A DNA stretch of 64,000 nucleotides from Candidatus Gastranaerophilales bacterium (GTDB taxonomy: Bacteria > Cyanobacteriota > Vampirovibrionia > Gastranaerophilales > Gastranaerophilaceae): assembly GCA_017461425.1 (NCBI GenBank), contig JAFTXY010000011.1, positions 310,001 through 374,000 of the forward strand. Reading direction: 5' to 3'. This document shows, piece by piece, positions 15,533 through 25,092 of the stretch (its first letter is position 1; each line of letters begins with the position of its first letter). The notes below the pieces were generated by a model. The model saw only the letters and a program-made list of their open reading frames with translations, made no database searches and was not told the DNA's origin. The position numbers were made by a program, and so were the translations under genes.

Positions 15533-18500
15533 TTATCTTATAATCTTTGTTCCATTCGATGAGTTTGCATCTTTAATGTAATAAATTCCATTTTCAAAAT
15601 AAATATATAATTGTGTAGCTGACATGTATTTATTTTCTTCCGAAGGATGAATAATATCTTTTCTTCCGCCAAAAGCTATAATTTCTCCTTCTGTAATATT
15701 GTATCTTCGCAAATTATATATTTTGCCACCAATCATTACAACTGGATTATCTCCAACATTATACCAATTGTTATCTTGTTTAATATGTAGTTCGCCTCTG
15801 AAATTACTTGTATTTATTACAGGGGTACCTTGTAGTTCCGTTCCATTTTTACTTAGTAAACTAGAAACAGTTGTTTTTTGAGCGTTGCTTGAATTTGTTG
15901 CATTTGTAACTATTGTTTCGCCTGTACTTGGGTCATAATTATAAAATGGATCATCTTCTATGGTCATACCTTTAGCAAGATAGTTATCTCCGCCCCTATT
16001 TTCTTCATATAGTCTATCATATAAAGATCTACCTTCTGGCGTGCTTACATCTATAATTTCATTTGCATATTCTTTGGTGTTGTATTCATATCTATAAAAA
16101 ATGCGACCACTGTCCCCTAATGCTCTGTCACCTTTTATATGGGTATTTTCAAGTTGCATATTATTATTTCTAATAATATAATCTATATCTTTGGCGGTTT
16201 GTTTGAGCTCCTCGGCGCTTCTTGCATATATTGTTATGGCTTTGCCTTTTTGGTCTCCATCTTGTATTGCACTATAAAGCGGCATACCTGCATGTTTGCA
16301 ATTAAGTTTAGCGTCAAAACAATATGGAATAACTGTTCTTACTATATTTGCTAAATCTGTATTATTTTTAGCATATATATGCATTTTCCATGCTGAATGT
16401 GTACTATCGCTTACAAAAGGTAACCAGCGAATACCATTTTGTAAAAGCTCTTCATGGAATTCACTTAATTTTGTGTTCGGACCATATTTATTTAAATTTA
16501 TAGCAGCTGATTTACTATTTTTTGCACCATTTTTTCGTTTTGTAAATATGTCAAAAATTCCTTGTGTTTGATTTGCCAAAATATCTTCATCCACTAATCC
16601 ACTAGAAGCAGTTTTACCTTCAAACTGAACACTTGTACCTTGAAGCTTTGCATAATTAATTTCAATTATTTCATCGGGATTTAATGGATCAATTAATTTT
16701 ACGGTTCCGTTTTCGTCAATTGCTTTAACAGTATAAGAATGATTTGGCGCTAAATCTTCTAATGCGCTTGTTGCATTTAGGGTTAATACTGTCTGATTAT
16801 CATTTGCAAGAGTTTTTATTTGTTCAAAATTAGTATCTGTTGGTTTTGTTAAAACGTCATTATAGCCTGGCAATATATCTTCAAAAAATCTGCCTGCATA
16901 ATCACCTGGATTTGTACCATAGTATTCAACCCTATATGCATCAAGTACAAGATTTATGATATTTGTATCTTGTCCTTGTTCTGTTTTAACAACAAGTTCT
17001 TCGCCGTCAAACATTTTTAATGTGTATGTGGAATCTTTTGGATTGTATGAAATATTTTGCATCATTGCTTCATATAATTCGGGTTTATCTGCAATGCCGT
17101 TTAATATCGCAATTGCAGCGCATTCTTTGGAGTCTGCGTCTTGCGCTACTTTTGCGTAGCTATTTATTTGCGTTGTTTTGCCTGTAGTAGCATTGAATTC
17201 CATTAATTTACCAGATTCTTGATATCGTATAATATCACCTTGGAATGATACATCATTATATGTTATGCCATTTTTTGTAAAGGTCCAACTGTTATCAGCG
17301 TTTTTTGTGAGTAATGCACTTGGGTCATCTTTGAAGGTATAATTAGCTTTACCATCTTTATATTGGTATTGCAAGCCGTTTCCTAAATCTACTGCATCAC
17401 CATTTACAAGTGTCCTGTATAATGCTATACCACCTTTAATATCAGCGGTTCCATAGATTAAGTTGCTTAAAAGATTTTCACCGAAATTAAATTCACCTGC
17501 TTGTACAAATGATACACCAGCATCCCATGCGGTTCCTGATAAAACATCGGCACCATATTCAACGCCTGTTCCTATCCAATGTGCGGCAGTAGGGGAAATC
17601 TTTACATTTGGACCAAGTAATTTTGCAAGCCAAGATTCTTCAGGTAATGTATTTAAGTATGCAGAAGTTTTTGAACCAAGTTTATTTGCCCAAGAGCCTA
17701 ATTTCATACCAACGGCTAACATTCCTGCTTCTGCTAATGTTTGCATAGCCCAAGAATCAAATTCGCCATCTTTTTCGTTTGATATAAGGTTTACCAAATC
17801 AATCGTATTGTCTGTGAATGCGCCACCCAAAGCTAACCAGCCCGCCCATTGGCATCCTGGCACAAATGAAAGAATAAAGCCTGAACCTGCAAGTATTGTT
17901 GATAAAGTGCTTGCGTATGTATCCATATCTTTTGTATATTCGTCAAATTTTTCGTTTAAAATATTATTTCCATAAACTTCTTGATATTTTTCAGTATAAT
18001 TATTAATTACTTCTTCAAAAGAAACTTTGCTATTTTGATTATATGAATCAATTACTTCATCAAGATACAAATTATTTTCATTAATTTGTTTATTTATGAC
18101 ATCAAAAACGCTATCCGCATAAAAAAAGCCAGTTGGGTTCTGAACTTCTGCACTGTCAGAATAAATCGATATTGGATATTTTCTTGTTATTATTCCTGTT
18201 TTTTTATCGTATTCGAAACCATCACATTCCAATGCTTCTAATTCCACCAATAAAATATCGTCTATTCTGTATTCTTCAATTACTTGAGAACCATCTGCTG
18301 ATAAATTAAATGATGTGCAGGAAATTCCTAAACGCATATCACCGGCAGTTATAAAAGAATCTCCGTCTTCGTTCGTTTTTGCAAACATTGTGTCGTAATA
18401 TTGATTAAAAAATTGGATAGCTTCTTCATCTGAACATTGATATAGTTGTTTAAAATAATTTAATACATCACTAGGATTGCGAAATGCATTACTTGCAAAT

Positions 18501-19711
18501 AATTCTTCTTGCATATTTGCACTTTGATACATTCCCATTACTTTTTCATAAGTAAAGCTTAAGCTATTTAATTCTGAAATTGCATCAGGATTATAATTTG
18601 TGCCTGTGTATAGATTATAAAGTTGTTCAAAAGTTAAACTTTTAGGTGGGTTTTGGTTTGCATATTCTGATAAAATATTTTTTGCATTATATAAATAATA
18701 TTCATCATTTAATAATTCTGTTAATTTTTCTTGGTAATTTTCAACGCCTAATGTTTCATAATAACTTTTTTGGCTATCAGAACATACAACAATAAAATTA
18801 CCATTTTCATCAACTTTTACTTCAAACCAATCGTTTTTGTCTTTTTGTTTTCTGTATTCAATGAATTCTTCAGAAGAGAGCTCGCTGTTTGGCATATATC
18901 CATTTATCGACATTTCAAATATATGCGCAATTTCTTCATTGCTATAGCCAAGATTTCTTGCTTGAGCTATTAATTCATCAGATGTTTGCGCATTAGTAAA
19001 TCTGTCGCCTATTATGTCGGACATTTTTTCGGGGTCATATGCAATGCTTCCATTTTTAATTGCTTCTTGAAGCATTGTATTTAGCGTTTCTTCGTTATCT
19101 AAATATTCATTAATTTGTTCATGGGTTAAGCCGCCAAAGATATCTTTAACGCTATTATATGCATCATCTAACCAGCCTTCGGTTGCAAAGTATGCTTCGA
19201 CAGTTTTTCTTTTTTCTGCAGTTTCTACTATAAGTTCTTCAATAAAAAATGCTTGTTGAATTTGTTCATCTGTTATATCTTCCAATTCTTTTCCAGGAAA
19301 ATATTTTTCAAGCAAAGCATTCATTTGCGTATCAAACTGAGCTATTACATCAGCTTCTTGGGCTTGTTCAGAAGTGTTTGTTTTTTCTAATAAAATACTT
19401 ATATCATTTTGTGTTAGATAGGTTCCTTCATCCCCATCATTATTTAAAGAAGTTAAATATGACAATTCTTTTTCGTCAATTTTTCCGTCTTCATTTTCAT
19501 CTATCGCTTGAAAAATGTATGACATTATTTCGTTATCTTCTATTGAAGAAGTTAACATTTGTTGATTGTTTAAATTTTCAAAAAAGTTTATTGTACCGTA
19601 TTGATTACTATAATTAATAATGTCTTCAGATTTTATTGGAGCATTAAGATTAATTGGCTGCAACTGCTTGTTGCCCATTAATTCTTGTACTCTTTTTATA
19701 ATATCAGACAT
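15533..19711 (-). CDS. Giant multidomain protein: EF-hand, calpain-like, phosphothreonine-lyase-like, FHA
   Basis: 1392 residues from ATG 19711, behind GGTGGAAG; an earlier start 17 codons upstream lacks such a site. Domains read in order: EF-hands (DENEDGKIDEKE near 72, NNDGDEG near 95); long helical region; hydrophobic Gly/Ala-rich segment (about 610-760) like a toxin translocation region; calpain-like papain fold with Cys in DSKECAAIAILNG (about 863), His in PNHSYTVKAI (about 991) and LIDPLNP; a domain with WKMHIYA (about 1108), GKAITIYARS (about 1160) and IFYRYEY (about 1207), the K-H, K and R signature of OspF/SpvC and LanL lyases; and a C-terminal FHA domain (GGRKDI, DANSSNGTKI; about 1305-1392). 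FHA binds phosphothreonine, the natural substrate class of the lyase. No signal peptide. Function is inferred, not known. Confidence 0.65.
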   Translation of the reverse strand: MSDIIKRVQELMGNKQLQPINLNAPIKSEDIINYSNQYGTINFFENLNNQQMLTSSIEDNEIMSYIFQAIDENEDGKIDEKELSYLTSLNNDGDEGTYLTQNDISILLEKTNTSEQAQEADVIAQFDTQMNALLEKYFPGKELEDITDEQIQQAFFIEELIVETAEKRKTVEAYFATEGWLDDAYNSVKDIFGGLTHEQINEYLDNEETLNTMLQEAIKNGSIAYDPEKMSDIIGDRFTNAQTSDELIAQARNLGYSNEEIAHIFEMSINGYMPNSELSSEEFIEYRKQKDKNDWFEVKVDENGNFIVVCSDSQKSYYETLGVENYQEKLTELLNDEYYLYNAKNILSEYANQNPPKSLTFEQLYNLYTGTNYNPDAISELNSLSFTYEKVMGMYQSANMQEELFASNAFRNPSDVLNYFKQLYQCSDEEAIQFFNQYYDTMFAKTNEDGDSFITAGDMRLGISCTSFNLSADGSQVIEEYRIDDILLVELEALECDGFEYDKKTGIITRKYPISIYSDSAEVQNPTGFFYADSVFDVINKQINENNLYLDEVIDSYNQNSKVSFEEVINNYTEKYQEVYGNNILNEKFDEYTKDMDTYASTLSTILAGSGFILSFVPGCQWAGWLALGGAFTDNTIDLVNLISNEKDGEFDSWAMQTLAEAGMLAVGMKLGSWANKLGSKTSAYLNTLPEESWLAKLLGPNVKISPTAAHWIGTGVEYGADVLSGTAWDAGVSFVQAGEFNFGENLLSNLIYGTADIKGGIALYRTLVNGDAVDLGNGLQYQYKDGKANYTFKDDPSALLTKNADNSWTFTKNGITYNDVSFQGDIIRYQESGKLMEFNATTGKTTQINSYAKVAQDADSKECAAIAILNGIADKPELYEAMMQNISYNPKDSTYTLKMFDGEELVVKTEQGQDTNIINLVLDAYRVEYYGTNPGDYAGRFFEDILPGYNDVLTKPTDTNFEQIKTLANDNQTVLTLNATSALEDLAPNHSYTVKAIDENGTVKLIDPLNPDEIIEINYAKLQGTSVQFEGKTASSGLVDEDILANQTQGIFDIFTKRKNGAKNSKSAAINLNKYGPNTKLSEFHEELLQNGIRWLPFVSDSTHSAWKMHIYAKNNTDLANIVRTVIPYCFDAKLNCKHAGMPLYSAIQDGDQKGKAITIYARSAEELKQTAKDIDYIIRNNNMQLENTHIKGDRALGDSGRIFYRYEYNTKEYANEIIDVSTPEGRSLYDRLYEENRGGDNYLAKGMTIEDDPFYNYDPSTGETIVTNATNSSNAQKTTVSSLLSKNGTELQGTPVINTSNFRGELHIKQDNNWYNVGDNPVVMIGGKIYNLRRYNITEGEIIAFGGRKDIIHPSEENKYMSATQLYIYFENGIYYIKDANSSNGTKIIR

Positions 19712-19808
19712 AATCTTCCACCATAAACTTTTACAAGAAATTAACGGCATATAAAAGGGCAAACATTAGGACTTTAAATGTAGTTTTTACAATTATTTAC
19801 ATTTAAAA

Positions 19809-21506
19809 CTAGTCTTCTCTTTCATTTAATCCCAAGAAATATTTTCCAAATTTTGTATATATTGATGCGCAAGTGTCTGGATAAGAAAAGAAAAATATTT
19901 CAGATGAATTACAGCTATCAATGAAAGATTCGCCATCATAAGAATTTTCTCTTATGGCTTTATATTTTGAATTTAATCCGTTAAAAGAATCCTGAAGATG
20001 GATTAAATTAACTTTATCTTTCAAAGCTAATCTTCCATTTGCACATGAAACAACATGGAGGCAATAATTTTTCTTATTTAGGTTGTTAATTAGTCGATAC
20101 GAAACAGTTTCTCCGCTTCCTAAAATATCGTCTACATATACTAAAATTTTATTTTTAGGTATCTCTTCACTTACTTCTATACGTTGTTGTGGGTTTATTA
20201 ATCCTGCTTCTTCTAATAAATATCCAATAAAAGCATCACTTTTTGCTTTTTTGTATAAAAATACGCAATCGTTAACACTTTGTCCTTTTTTTGATAATTC
20301 GTTTTCTAGTTTTTTCATCAAATCTTTGAGCGCATTAATAAATTTCTTTGGTGTGTAATATGTAAATTCATCGCTTGCAAGTATAAACGCTGCTTTTTTT
20401 GGATCATCATATATTTTTGAAAAATTATCTTTTAATGTTTCAGGAGTTATTTTTTCTGCTTCTTTTTCTTTTATTGTTGATAAGTATGAAAGAATTTCTT
20501 GCATTGAGCCTTTTGTGGTTTTGCAATGCGGTTTAAGGCTTAAATAATTACCTATTTCATCATAATTTTCACATTTTGAGTTTAATCTTTTATATTCAAT
20601 TGGCGGAATTAAAATTTCCTCATCCTCGGGTGGGTAAAGTATATCAATTTTTAATCTAAGCATTTGCGTATAGCCAAGATTTTTTGCCAGAGCTTGAACG
20701 TCTTTTTTTCTATTTTCGTTTCTTTTTTCTTTTTCTTGGCTCCATTTTGCTGTATTTTCTTCTCTTACAGCATTGATTTTTTCTAGGTTTCTTTTTAAAT
20801 AAAAGTTAATTACCTCGTCAAGAGCTTCTTTTGTGGTTAAATTTGGATTTTTTTCTTTTAAAGATTTAATTCTTTCTAATAAAGCATCAATTTTTGTTTT
20901 TGCTTTATCATCTGAAATTGCAAAATCGATAAAGTTTGGTAATGTTTCAAAAGCGCATAAATCAATTATTCTTAGCCTTTCTATATCACCCAGGGTTTCA
21001 ATTTCTTTGTTTGTTAGATCTCGATTAAAAATTCCATCCGCAATATAATATACTCCTAGTTTATTTGGAATATTATTAATATTTGTTTTTGAAATAATTG
21101 GTTGACCAATTGAATCTGTTAAATGTCTTTTTTGCATATAACCTATAAAATCGCAAAGGTTTGAATCTATTTGTATATAATAATTTTCAAGTGATGAATT
21201 TTTTTTAAATAAGTCAACTCCATTAACTAAAATTCCTCCAAAAGTTAAAATAGGAGCAGCTGCAACAAAAATTTCTTTTACAATTTCTTTATCGTTAGCG
21301 CTATATTGCAATAAAAAATTATCCAAATATGCTTTATTAACTTCGTCTTGCGTTAATTTATCCATTATAGTTTGGATATTTTTTTCATAAAGTTTTTCAG
21401 GATTTTGTATTTCAAATTTATCAACGGCTTTTGTGCCTTTGATTTTTTTGCCAAAAATTGGTGATATATTTGGAATTTTTTGTATTAAAACGGGGTTTAT
21501 GTGCAT
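19809..21506 (-). CDS. Protein with C-terminal phosphoribosyltransferase-like domain
   Basis: 565 residues. The N-terminus (about residues 10-25: PNISPIFGKKIKG) resembles a short FxG motif seen in other proteins of this window. The middle is helical with a basic coiled stretch (KWSQEKEKRNENRKK). The C-terminal third carries KILVYVDDILGSGETV (about 452-466), the PRPP-binding loop of type I phosphoribosyltransferases, followed by CLHVVSCANGRLAL. Such PRTase-like domains occur in orphan and conflict-related proteins as well as in nucleotide salvage. No signal peptide. It lies 97 bp upstream of the giant FHA protein on the same strand and may share its role. Substrate unknown. Confidence 0.6.
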   Translation of the reverse strand: MHINPVLIQKIPNISPIFGKKIKGTKAVDKFEIQNPEKLYEKNIQTIMDKLTQDEVNKAYLDNFLLQYSANDKEIVKEIFVAAAPILTFGGILVNGVDLFKKNSSLENYYIQIDSNLCDFIGYMQKRHLTDSIGQPIISKTNINNIPNKLGVYYIADGIFNRDLTNKEIETLGDIERLRIIDLCAFETLPNFIDFAISDDKAKTKIDALLERIKSLKEKNPNLTTKEALDEVINFYLKRNLEKINAVREENTAKWSQEKEKRNENRKKDVQALAKNLGYTQMLRLKIDILYPPEDEEILIPPIEYKRLNSKCENYDEIGNYLSLKPHCKTTKGSMQEILSYLSTIKEKEAEKITPETLKDNFSKIYDDPKKAAFILASDEFTYYTPKKFINALKDLMKKLENELSKKGQSVNDCVFLYKKAKSDAFIGYLLEEAGLINPQQRIEVSEEIPKNKILVYVDDILGSGETVSYRLINNLNKKNYCLHVVSCANGRLALKDKVNLIHLQDSFNGLNSKYKAIRENSYDGESFIDSCNSSEIFFFSYPDTCASIYTKFGKYFLGLNERED

Positions 21507-21547
21507 ATTTTTTAAAAAATCATAAAAAAATATTTTTGCCCCAAAGA

Positions 21548-22180
21548 CTATTTAATTAACGATTTATGTTCGTCTGAACCGCCAGTTTTAATTAAATTAT
21601 ATTCTTCTGCAATATTTTTAATTTTATTTCTTGAACTAAATTTAATTATTCCTCTAAATCTATCGTAAGGATAATATGCTTCAATTCCATCTAATCCTAG
21701 GGTTTTTAGCTTTTTTACAAAATCTTTTAAGTTAAAAACATTGCAACAACAAGGGTGAGCCAAAACTGCAATTCCGCCTGCATCATGGATTGCTTCTATG
21801 ACTTTTTTTGGGTGTCTTGATTTAAATAGTCTTATTAAATCGTTTTTTTGTTCTTGTTGGTTTTTAGCACACAAGGCATTTAATTTTTCATTATTTATAT
21901 CTATTCCATATCCTAAAATATGCAATAATGACATTTTATAGAAACAATCAAATTCAACGCCCTGAATTAAAATTTCATCATTTACATATTTGGAATTTTT
22001 ATATCCTGAAATTGTATTATGGTCTGTTATTGAGATATATTTCATTCCTAGATTTTTTGCTTGCTCAATTAATTCATCAAAATCATTTTCTCCATCCGAA
22101 TGATTTGAATGAATGTGCAGATTTATTTTTGAATAAAAATCATCTTCGCAAAAACTATTAAACAATTCTTTGATATTCAT
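21548..22180 (-). CDS. PHP-domain phosphoesterase (TrpH/RNase AM-like)
   Basis: 210 residues from ATG 22180, which follows GAGGAAAAC; the longer frame to 22207 lacks a ribosome site. The polymerase and histidinol phosphatase metal-binding motifs are all present: LHIHSNHSDG near the N-terminus, SITDHNTISG, GVEFDCF, AVLAHPCCCN and TGGSDEH at the C-terminus. These His/Asp/Glu residues bind a cluster of divalent metals. Small stand-alone PHP proteins include 5'-3' exonucleases and 3',5'-nucleoside bisphosphate phosphatases; the exact substrate cannot be told. It lies between the diguanylate cyclase and the PRTase-like gene on the same strand, with 41-43 bp gaps. Confidence 0.85.
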   Translation of the reverse strand: MNIKELFNSFCEDDFYSKINLHIHSNHSDGENDFDELIEQAKNLGMKYISITDHNTISGYKNSKYVNDEILIQGVEFDCFYKMSLLHILGYGIDINNEKLNALCAKNQQEQKNDLIRLFKSRHPKKVIEAIHDAGGIAVLAHPCCCNVFNLKDFVKKLKTLGLDGIEAYYPYDRFRGIIKFSSRNKIKNIAEEYNLIKTGGSDEHKSLIK

Positions 22181-22223
22181 GTTTTCCTCATTTATAGTAT
22201 AAAACATAAAAATAAATGAAGCT

Positions 22224-23846
22224 CTATTGAATTTCTTGTTGAATATCGATATTTATTTGTTCAACTTTTTTGCAGCCGTCTTTTTCATATGTAGAAACCA
22301 TGTTTTTACCATTATGTTTAGAATGATAAAGAGCAGTATCGGCTGCATTGATTAATTCTTTTGCTTCTTGTCCATCTGTTGAATATTGAGCTATACCCAT
22401 AGAAACTGTTGGAGAAAGATTTTGATTTTCATCAATTTTAACAACTATTTCTGAAATATTTTTTCTTATTCTTTCCGCAATAACACAGGCGTTTTCTTTA
22501 TCTGTTTCAGGAAGAATAACAACAAATTCTTCGCCACCATATCTTGCAGGAATATCAATTTTTCTAACTGTTTCTTGTAAAACAGCAGCCAATCTTTTTA
22601 ATATGGTATCGCCTGTCAAGTGTCCATATGTATCATTGATTTTTTTGAAATTATCGATATCCATCATTATCAAAGACATATTTCTGTTGTATCTTGAGCA
22701 ACGACGTATTTCGTTTTCAAGCAATGTGTAGAAATGACGATAGATATAAAGTTTTGTCATACCGTCTTTTGTTGCAAGTTCGTATAATTTGGCGTTATCG
22801 ATTGCAATAGCCGCTTGGTTTGCTAATGATGTTATGAATTCTAAATCTTTTTGGTTGAATAATTTATCGTGTCTTTTGTTTGTTATATTAATAACCCCAA
22901 TAACTTCGCCTTTTGCAACCAAAGGCACGCAAAGAAGAGATTTTGTATTTGATAAAACTTCTTTAACAATAAATCTAGGGTCAGCAGAACCTAAATTTGT
23001 GATAATGGGTTTGCGTTCTAAAAATACGGTACCTGCGATACCTTCACCAACTCCAATTTTTGCACATTGAACAGCACCATTATTTATTGCTTCTTCTAGT
23101 TTTTTATCTTGCAAACCAGAAACAATTCTTACTTGAAGCGCATTTAGTGAATAATCATAAAGCATTAACGAACCACGTTCTGCATCAAGAGTTATTAAAG
23201 CTTTTTGAATAATTACTTGTAACAACCTTTTTAGATCATCAATAAAGTTAACTGCTTGTGAAATATTATATAAAATCGAAATATTGTGAAGTGATTTTTG
23301 TAATTGTGCTACTTCTTCGTCTTTTTTGATTTTTTTGTGTAATTTTGAAATTATTGGTTCAAGATAATCAAAAGCTTTATTCAAATTATCGAAAGTTTCT
23401 CTTTGAATAGGATTTTGCGGATTTTCTTTAATAAAACAGAAACATACCGGAACTCCATTTGAAAAGAAAACTCTAACATGTGTTGGGTCTAGAGAAAGAA
23501 TATTATTATATTCTAAAAATGTTTTAAATAAATGCGCTCCTTGAGAATCTTTCATTGCTGTTAATTTAGCGGAATTAACAGCTTCCCAAAACGGAGAATT
23601 TCCTTCTTCGCATTCAAAAAATTCATTTGTTCTGGTTTTTTCGTTTGCGCAAACACATTTAAAATGTTGACCTTCTAATAAGTAGAAAGTTATATCATTA
23701 GAATCTATTGTTTTTGTGCAATAGCCTTTAATTTTGTTTAAAAGTTCATATACATCATCTGCTTGATTAGCAATTGTGCTAACTTCAAACATCATGCTAA
23801 GATACTTAATATTATGTTCCATAGATAAATTTTGTTCGCTAGACAT
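22224..23846 (-). CDS. GAF-domain diguanylate cyclase
   Basis: 540 residues, soluble. The N-terminal half holds a first sensory, GAF-like region and a second clear GAF domain (LITLDAERGSLMLYD, GVGEGIAGTVFLERKPI, KSLLCVPLVAKGEVIGVIN) linked by a coil to a C-terminal GGDEF domain. The active-site loop reads RYGGEEFVVILPE (about 433-446), and RKID five residues before it is an RxxD product-inhibition site. It should make cyclic di-GMP from GTP in response to a bound ligand or redox state. It is the upstream member of a leftward group with the PHP gene. No Shine-Dalgarno is seen before ATG 23846. Confidence 0.93.
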   Translation of the reverse strand: MSSEQNLSMEHNIKYLSMMFEVSTIANQADDVYELLNKIKGYCTKTIDSNDITFYLLEGQHFKCVCANEKTRTNEFFECEEGNSPFWEAVNSAKLTAMKDSQGAHLFKTFLEYNNILSLDPTHVRVFFSNGVPVCFCFIKENPQNPIQRETFDNLNKAFDYLEPIISKLHKKIKKDEEVAQLQKSLHNISILYNISQAVNFIDDLKRLLQVIIQKALITLDAERGSLMLYDYSLNALQVRIVSGLQDKKLEEAINNGAVQCAKIGVGEGIAGTVFLERKPIITNLGSADPRFIVKEVLSNTKSLLCVPLVAKGEVIGVINITNKRHDKLFNQKDLEFITSLANQAAIAIDNAKLYELATKDGMTKLYIYRHFYTLLENEIRRCSRYNRNMSLIMMDIDNFKKINDTYGHLTGDTILKRLAAVLQETVRKIDIPARYGGEEFVVILPETDKENACVIAERIRKNISEIVVKIDENQNLSPTVSMGIAQYSTDGQEAKELINAADTALYHSKHNGKNMVSTYEKDGCKKVEQINIDIQQEIQ

Positions 23847-23944
23847 AATTAAAAAATTTACTAAACTATCTCTATGTAAATTATAAATGTTTAAAATTCA
23901 AAAATCACTTACATAAAATCTAAATACAACTTTTGGAGGAAAAA

Positions 23945-24811
23945 TTGAGCGATATATGTAAAAACTGGTCTACTTGGCTTAAAAAAACAAGATTTTCTTA
24001 TATGGATGAAAATCAAGTTCAACAAACTTTAAATTGGCTTATTTCAATACGTAATCAAGTTTTGGATTTAGCTGATTTAAAAGAAGGTCAAAAAATTGCT
24101 GATTTTGGATGTGGGTCTGGTTTATTGGGTTTTGGTGTTTTAGAGAGACTTCAAGACAAAGTTGAACTTATTTTTTCTGATAAATTTCAAGATTGTCTTG
24201 ATGAATGCCAAAAAATACTCAAAGAAACAAATATAGAAAATAATGTTTCTTTTTTACAAAGTGATGTTTCTTTGATTAAACTTGAAAAAGATTATCTTGA
24301 TAGAGCAATGACTCGTTCGGTTTTGGTTCATGTAAAAGAAAAATTACCTGTTTTTGCTGAATTTTATAGGGTTTTAAAACCTCAAGGCATATATTGTGCG
24401 TTTGAGCCAATAATTTCTGAAAATACAAGATATTATGAGCTATTATTGCCAAACGAAGTTAGTGATTATTTTGAATTTAAAAAAGCAGAAAAAGAATTTA
24501 TGGAAAATCCTGATGATCCATTGGTTAATTTTTCGGCTAAAAGTTTAGAAGAAAATATGAAAGAAGTTGGTTTTAGTGATGTTAACGTTAATGTTAATGT
24601 TGTAACTTCGAAATATGTTGCTCAAAAAGATGGGATAATAAATTGGTTTATAGCGCCACCAGCACCTGATCAAAAGACCATGAAAGAAAGGTTTTTAGAG
24701 TATTTTGAAGAAAAGAAAGTTGATAATTTTATTCTAGAAGTTCAGCAAGCTCTTGGCGGAAAAGAAATAAGAGTCAGCGCTAAAACTGCTTTAATTAAAT
24801 CTATTAAATAA
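23945..24811 (+). CDS. Class I SAM-dependent methyltransferase
   Basis: 288 residues. The start is taken as TTG 23945 because GGAGG ends 5 nt before it; a TTG four codons earlier (23933) would place that site inside the gene. The Rossmann methyltransferase core is clear: KIADFGCGSGLLGFGVLERL (motif I), FSDKFQDCLDECQKIL, then YLDRAMTRSVLVHVKEK (motif IV region) and FYRVLKPQGIYCAFEPI. A 90-residue C-terminal extension follows. The family resembles ubiquinone/sterol-type and small-molecule methyltransferases; the substrate is unknown. It is divergent from the diguanylate cyclase gene. Confidence 0.82.
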   Translation: MSDICKNWSTWLKKTRFSYMDENQVQQTLNWLISIRNQVLDLADLKEGQKIADFGCGSGLLGFGVLERLQDKVELIFSDKFQDCLDECQKILKETNIENNVSFLQSDVSLIKLEKDYLDRAMTRSVLVHVKEKLPVFAEFYRVLKPQGIYCAFEPIISENTRYYELLLPNEVSDYFEFKKAEKEFMENPDDPLVNFSAKSLEENMKEVGFSDVNVNVNVVTSKYVAQKDGIINWFIAPPAPDQKTMKERFLEYFEEKKVDNFILEVQQALGGKEIRVSAKTALIKSIK

Positions 24812-24819
24812 TTTTTTGG

Positions 24820-24831
24820 TAAAATTTAATT
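24820..24831 (+). promoter_or_regulatory. -10 box for leaderless ylxR
   Basis: TAAAAT (24820-24825) ends 6 nt before ATG 24832, with no Shine-Dalgarno sequence. The -35 region is weak. Confidence 0.45.
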
Positions 24832-25092
24832 ATGCAAAAAGAAATCAAAAGAAAATGCCAGGGCTGCATGGAAATTAAAGATAGAACTTCTTTAATTAAA
24901 ATAACTAAATTACAAAATGGTTTATTGAAAATTAATCCAAATTCAAAAGAATTAGGAAGAAGTATCTATGTATGCAAAAATGAAGCTTGCATTAAGTCGT
25001 TGATTAAGAAAAAAAGAATAAAAAATGCTTTAAAATATTCTAATATGGATGAAATTTCAAGAGTTGAAATAGAATTACAAACTATGTTTTAA
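24832..25092 (+). CDS. YlxR/RnpM-family RNA-binding protein
   Basis: 86 residues. KRKCQGCMEIKDRTSLIKI, then LGRSIYVCKNEACI and KKKRIKNAL match the YlxR (DUF448) fold: a GRSxYxC motif and paired cysteines. YlxR/RnpM binds RNA and has been linked to RNase P modulation. It usually sits in the nusA-infB operon; here it stands alone with neither neighbour, apparently under its own leaderless promoter. Its 3' end overlaps the convergent response-regulator gene by 18 bp. Confidence 0.85.
   Translation: MQKEIKRKCQGCMEIKDRTSLIKITKLQNGLLKINPNSKELGRSIYVCKNEACIKSLIKKKRIKNALKYSNMDEISRVEIELQTMF

Noticed and set aside
17463-17975. 170-codon forward frame inside the giant gene
   Set aside because: It is the shadow of a Gly/Ala-rich segment on the other strand; the reverse-strand protein has clear domains.
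15533-19711. Lanthipeptide synthetase
   Set aside because: The lyase-like domain fits, but there is no kinase domain, no LanC-type cyclase with zinc ligands and no precursor peptide nearby.
23847-23944. Leaderless promoter for the diguanylate cyclase gene
   Set aside because: A TTTACA and several AT-rich hexamers occur, but no -35/-10 pair with correct spacing ends 6-7 nt before the ATG.
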